NCBI RefSeq assembly: GCF_022430545.2
Contig: NZ_CP092488.2
Span: 5,332,001-5,396,000, forward strand
Reading direction: 5' to 3'
Length of the DNA stretch: 64,000 nt
Source: Mycobacterium paraterrae
Lineage (GTDB): Bacteria; Actinomycetota; Actinomycetes; Mycobacteriales; Mycobacteriaceae
Part shown: piece after piece, positions 63,601 to 64,000 of the stretch
Layout of the letters: every line of letters begins with the position of its first letter
Position numbering within the stretch: position 1 is the first letter of the stretch
Translations under genes and position numbers: made by a program
Notes under the pieces: model-generated
The model's input: only the letters and a program-made list of their open reading frames with translations
Told to the model about the DNA's origin: nothing
The model's database searches: none

Positions 63601-64000
63601 GGGCGGCTTCGCCTACGGTCGCGGACTGGACGGCGCCGCGGCCCCGGACGACATGCGCACGAACTACGCCCGAATCAAGGTGGCCGCCAAGAACATCGAC
63701 ACCCGCGAACACGACATCGTGGACAGCGACGACTACTTCCAGTACCACGGCGGCATGATTGCCACGATCCGCGCGTTGACCGGATCCGATCCCAAGGCGT
63801 ACGTGGGTGATTCGACGACGCCGGACGCGGTGCGTACTCGCACGTTGTCCGAGGAGACCGCTCGGGTGTTTCGTGCCCGGGTGGTCAACCCGCGGTGGAT
63901 CTCGGCGATGCGCAGGCACGGCTACAAGGGTGCGTTCGAACTCGCCGCGACCGTCGACTACCTGTTCGGCTTCGACGCAACCGCGGGCGTCGTGCACGAT
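60644..64000 (+). CDS. cobN: Cobaltochelatase subunit CobN, 3' end outside window
   Basis: 1119 codons present; about 75 more are expected beyond the window edge (Mtb CobN about 1194). It starts at TTG 60644 (SHRIALLSTSDTDLLSARAS), with GAGGAGGAA five bases upstream. It is the large subunit of aerobic ATP-dependent cobaltochelatase, inserting Co2+ into hydrogenobyrinic acid diamide. Strong family segments include DPERCARVAAIAVNHAMLRR, VVHLGKHGSMEWLPGKN, LPLIYPFLVNDPGEG and LSVWGTSAMRTSGDDIAEVL. The frame is unbroken to base 64000. In Mtb cobN lies elsewhere (Rv2062c), so its place after the sulfate genes is specific to this lineage. Confidence 0.94.
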   Translation, partial: MSHRIALLSTSDTDLLSARASLAPYNLGNPARQPIEDVLADAEVVILRVLGSSAEVAEELTALRATGLPLVVLGGERTPSAELMECSTVPIGLAAQAHSYLAEGGPANLAQLHAFLCDTVLLTGEGFDEPVVIPEWGYAARSADVTAETRVGVLYYRAHEVSGNSGFAHALADAVDATGNAVGVPIFASSLRSAPDELFDALGTLDALVVSMLAAGGSKSAAAGAGEDDSSWDIERIAALDIPVLQGLCLTSSREEWQASDDGVTPLDSATQIAIPEFDGRIITAPYSFKEVDNDGLPHYVADPERCARVAAIAVNHAMLRRIPNQDKKIALVLSAYPTKHSRVGNAVGLDTPASAVRLLHRLARDGYDVGDGFGVLGIDDETQAGDQLMHTLIDAGGQDEQWLTTTQVDGAQVKVTPAQYTEWTAGLPKELRDAITEAWGPAPGRLFVNDDGDVVIAALRSGNVVLMIQPPRGFGENPVAIYHDPDMAVSHHYLAAYRWLEHGFGAHAVVHLGKHGSMEWLPGKNAALSAACATDAVLGNLPLIYPFLVNDPGEGAQAKRRAHATIIDHLIPPMARAESYGDIARLEQLLDEYGNIAAMDPAKLPAIRGEIWNLMRAAEMHRDLGLDDRPDDEEFDDFLLHVDGWLCEIKDAQIRDGLHVLGEAPTGEARVNLVLAILRAAQVWGGKDHAVPGLRTALGLKDGAEISAVDEIESRARALVEAMESAGWDVDGVDALHDEPDVQASLRFAATEVVPRLSGTAGELDAVMRALAGGFVRPGPSGSPLRGLVNVLPTGRNFYTVDPRAVPSRLAWETGQAMAESLLQRYLDDTGSYPESVGLSVWGTSAMRTSGDDIAEVLALLGVRPDWDEASRRVSRLEIVPLDELGRPRIDVTIRISGFFRDAFPHVVTMLDDAVRMVALLDEPDQDNYVAAHARADLAQHGDERRATTRVFGSKPGSYGAGILQLVEAGTWRDDKDLAEVYTAWGGFAYGRGLDGAAAPDDMRTNYARIKVAAKNIDTREHDIVDSDDYFQYHGGMIATIRALTGSDPKAYVGDSTTPDAVRTRTLSEETARVFRARVVNPRWISAMRRHGYKGAFELAATVDYLFGFDATAGVVHD

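Overview
The window is GC-rich chromosomal DNA from a nontuberculous Mycobacterium. The evidence is the gene order phoH1-rsmE-dnaJ2-hrcA-(Rv2375-like)-cfp2 followed by the mycobactin (mbt) locus, then hemW, nirA-cysH-chelatase and cysA-cysW-cysT-subI. This is the order I recall from the Rv2368c-Rv2400c region of M. tuberculosis (Mtb). The species cannot be named from the sequence alone. All comparisons to Mtb are from memory.

Layout. 1-3.9 kb (minus): phoH1 (cut by the window edge), rsmE, dnaJ2, hrcA. 4.0-4.9 kb: a small conserved mycobacterial gene (plus) convergent with the secreted antigen gene cfp2. 5.0-30.2 kb (minus): one tightly overlapping transcription unit, mbtB-mbtT-mbtC-mbtD-mbtE-mbtF-mbtG-mbtH-irtA-irtB, encoding mycobactin assembly plus the ABC importer for the iron-loaded siderophore. 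30.2-33.5 kb: a divergent control region with two IdeR (iron repressor) boxes, then on the plus strand an acidic exported protein, mbtA and a very small exported peptide. 33.4-42.8 kb: an island on the minus strand with an F420-type oxidoreductase, an aldo/keto reductase, a metallophosphoesterase, an SsuABC-like importer and a DUF3604/PHP-type hydrolase, plus a divergent LysR regulator. 42.9-48.1 kb (plus): an mbtJ-like esterase heading an operon with an SDR, a diiron ferritin-like protein, a Baeyer-Villiger-type monooxygenase and a MerR regulator. 48.0-49.4 kb (minus): mbtI with its own IdeR box. 49.6-50.9 kb: a 13E12-family HNH gene with an SOS box. 50.9-60.1 kb: hemW and the assimilatory sulfur genes, both sulfur operons preceded by a short cysteine-rich leader peptide. 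60.2-64.0 kb: two tiny membrane proteins, a cobalamin riboswitch and cobN (cut by the window edge).

How it works together. MbtI makes salicylate, MbtA adenylates it, and MbtB/E/F (NRPS) with MbtC/D (PKS) assemble the core. MbtG hydroxylates the lysines, MbtH supports the adenylation domains, and IrtAB imports and reduces ferric siderophore. IdeR boxes tie mbtB, mbtI and the novel exported-protein/mbtA unit to iron. NirA needs siroheme, supplied by the chelatase next to it; the sulfate ABC transporter feeds the same pathway, and the two leader peptides suggest both respond to cysteine.

Most unusual points: MbtE has a complete second C-A-PCP module whose A domain lacks the usual amino-acid-binding Asp; irtAB sits inside the mbt operon; an undescribed exported protein and a small exported peptide flank mbtA; the mbtA-mbtJ-mbtI neighbourhood is interrupted by two oxidoreductase/transport blocks. 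No intergenic stretch exceeds 300 bases. I saw no tRNA, rRNA, CRISPR array or insertion sequence.
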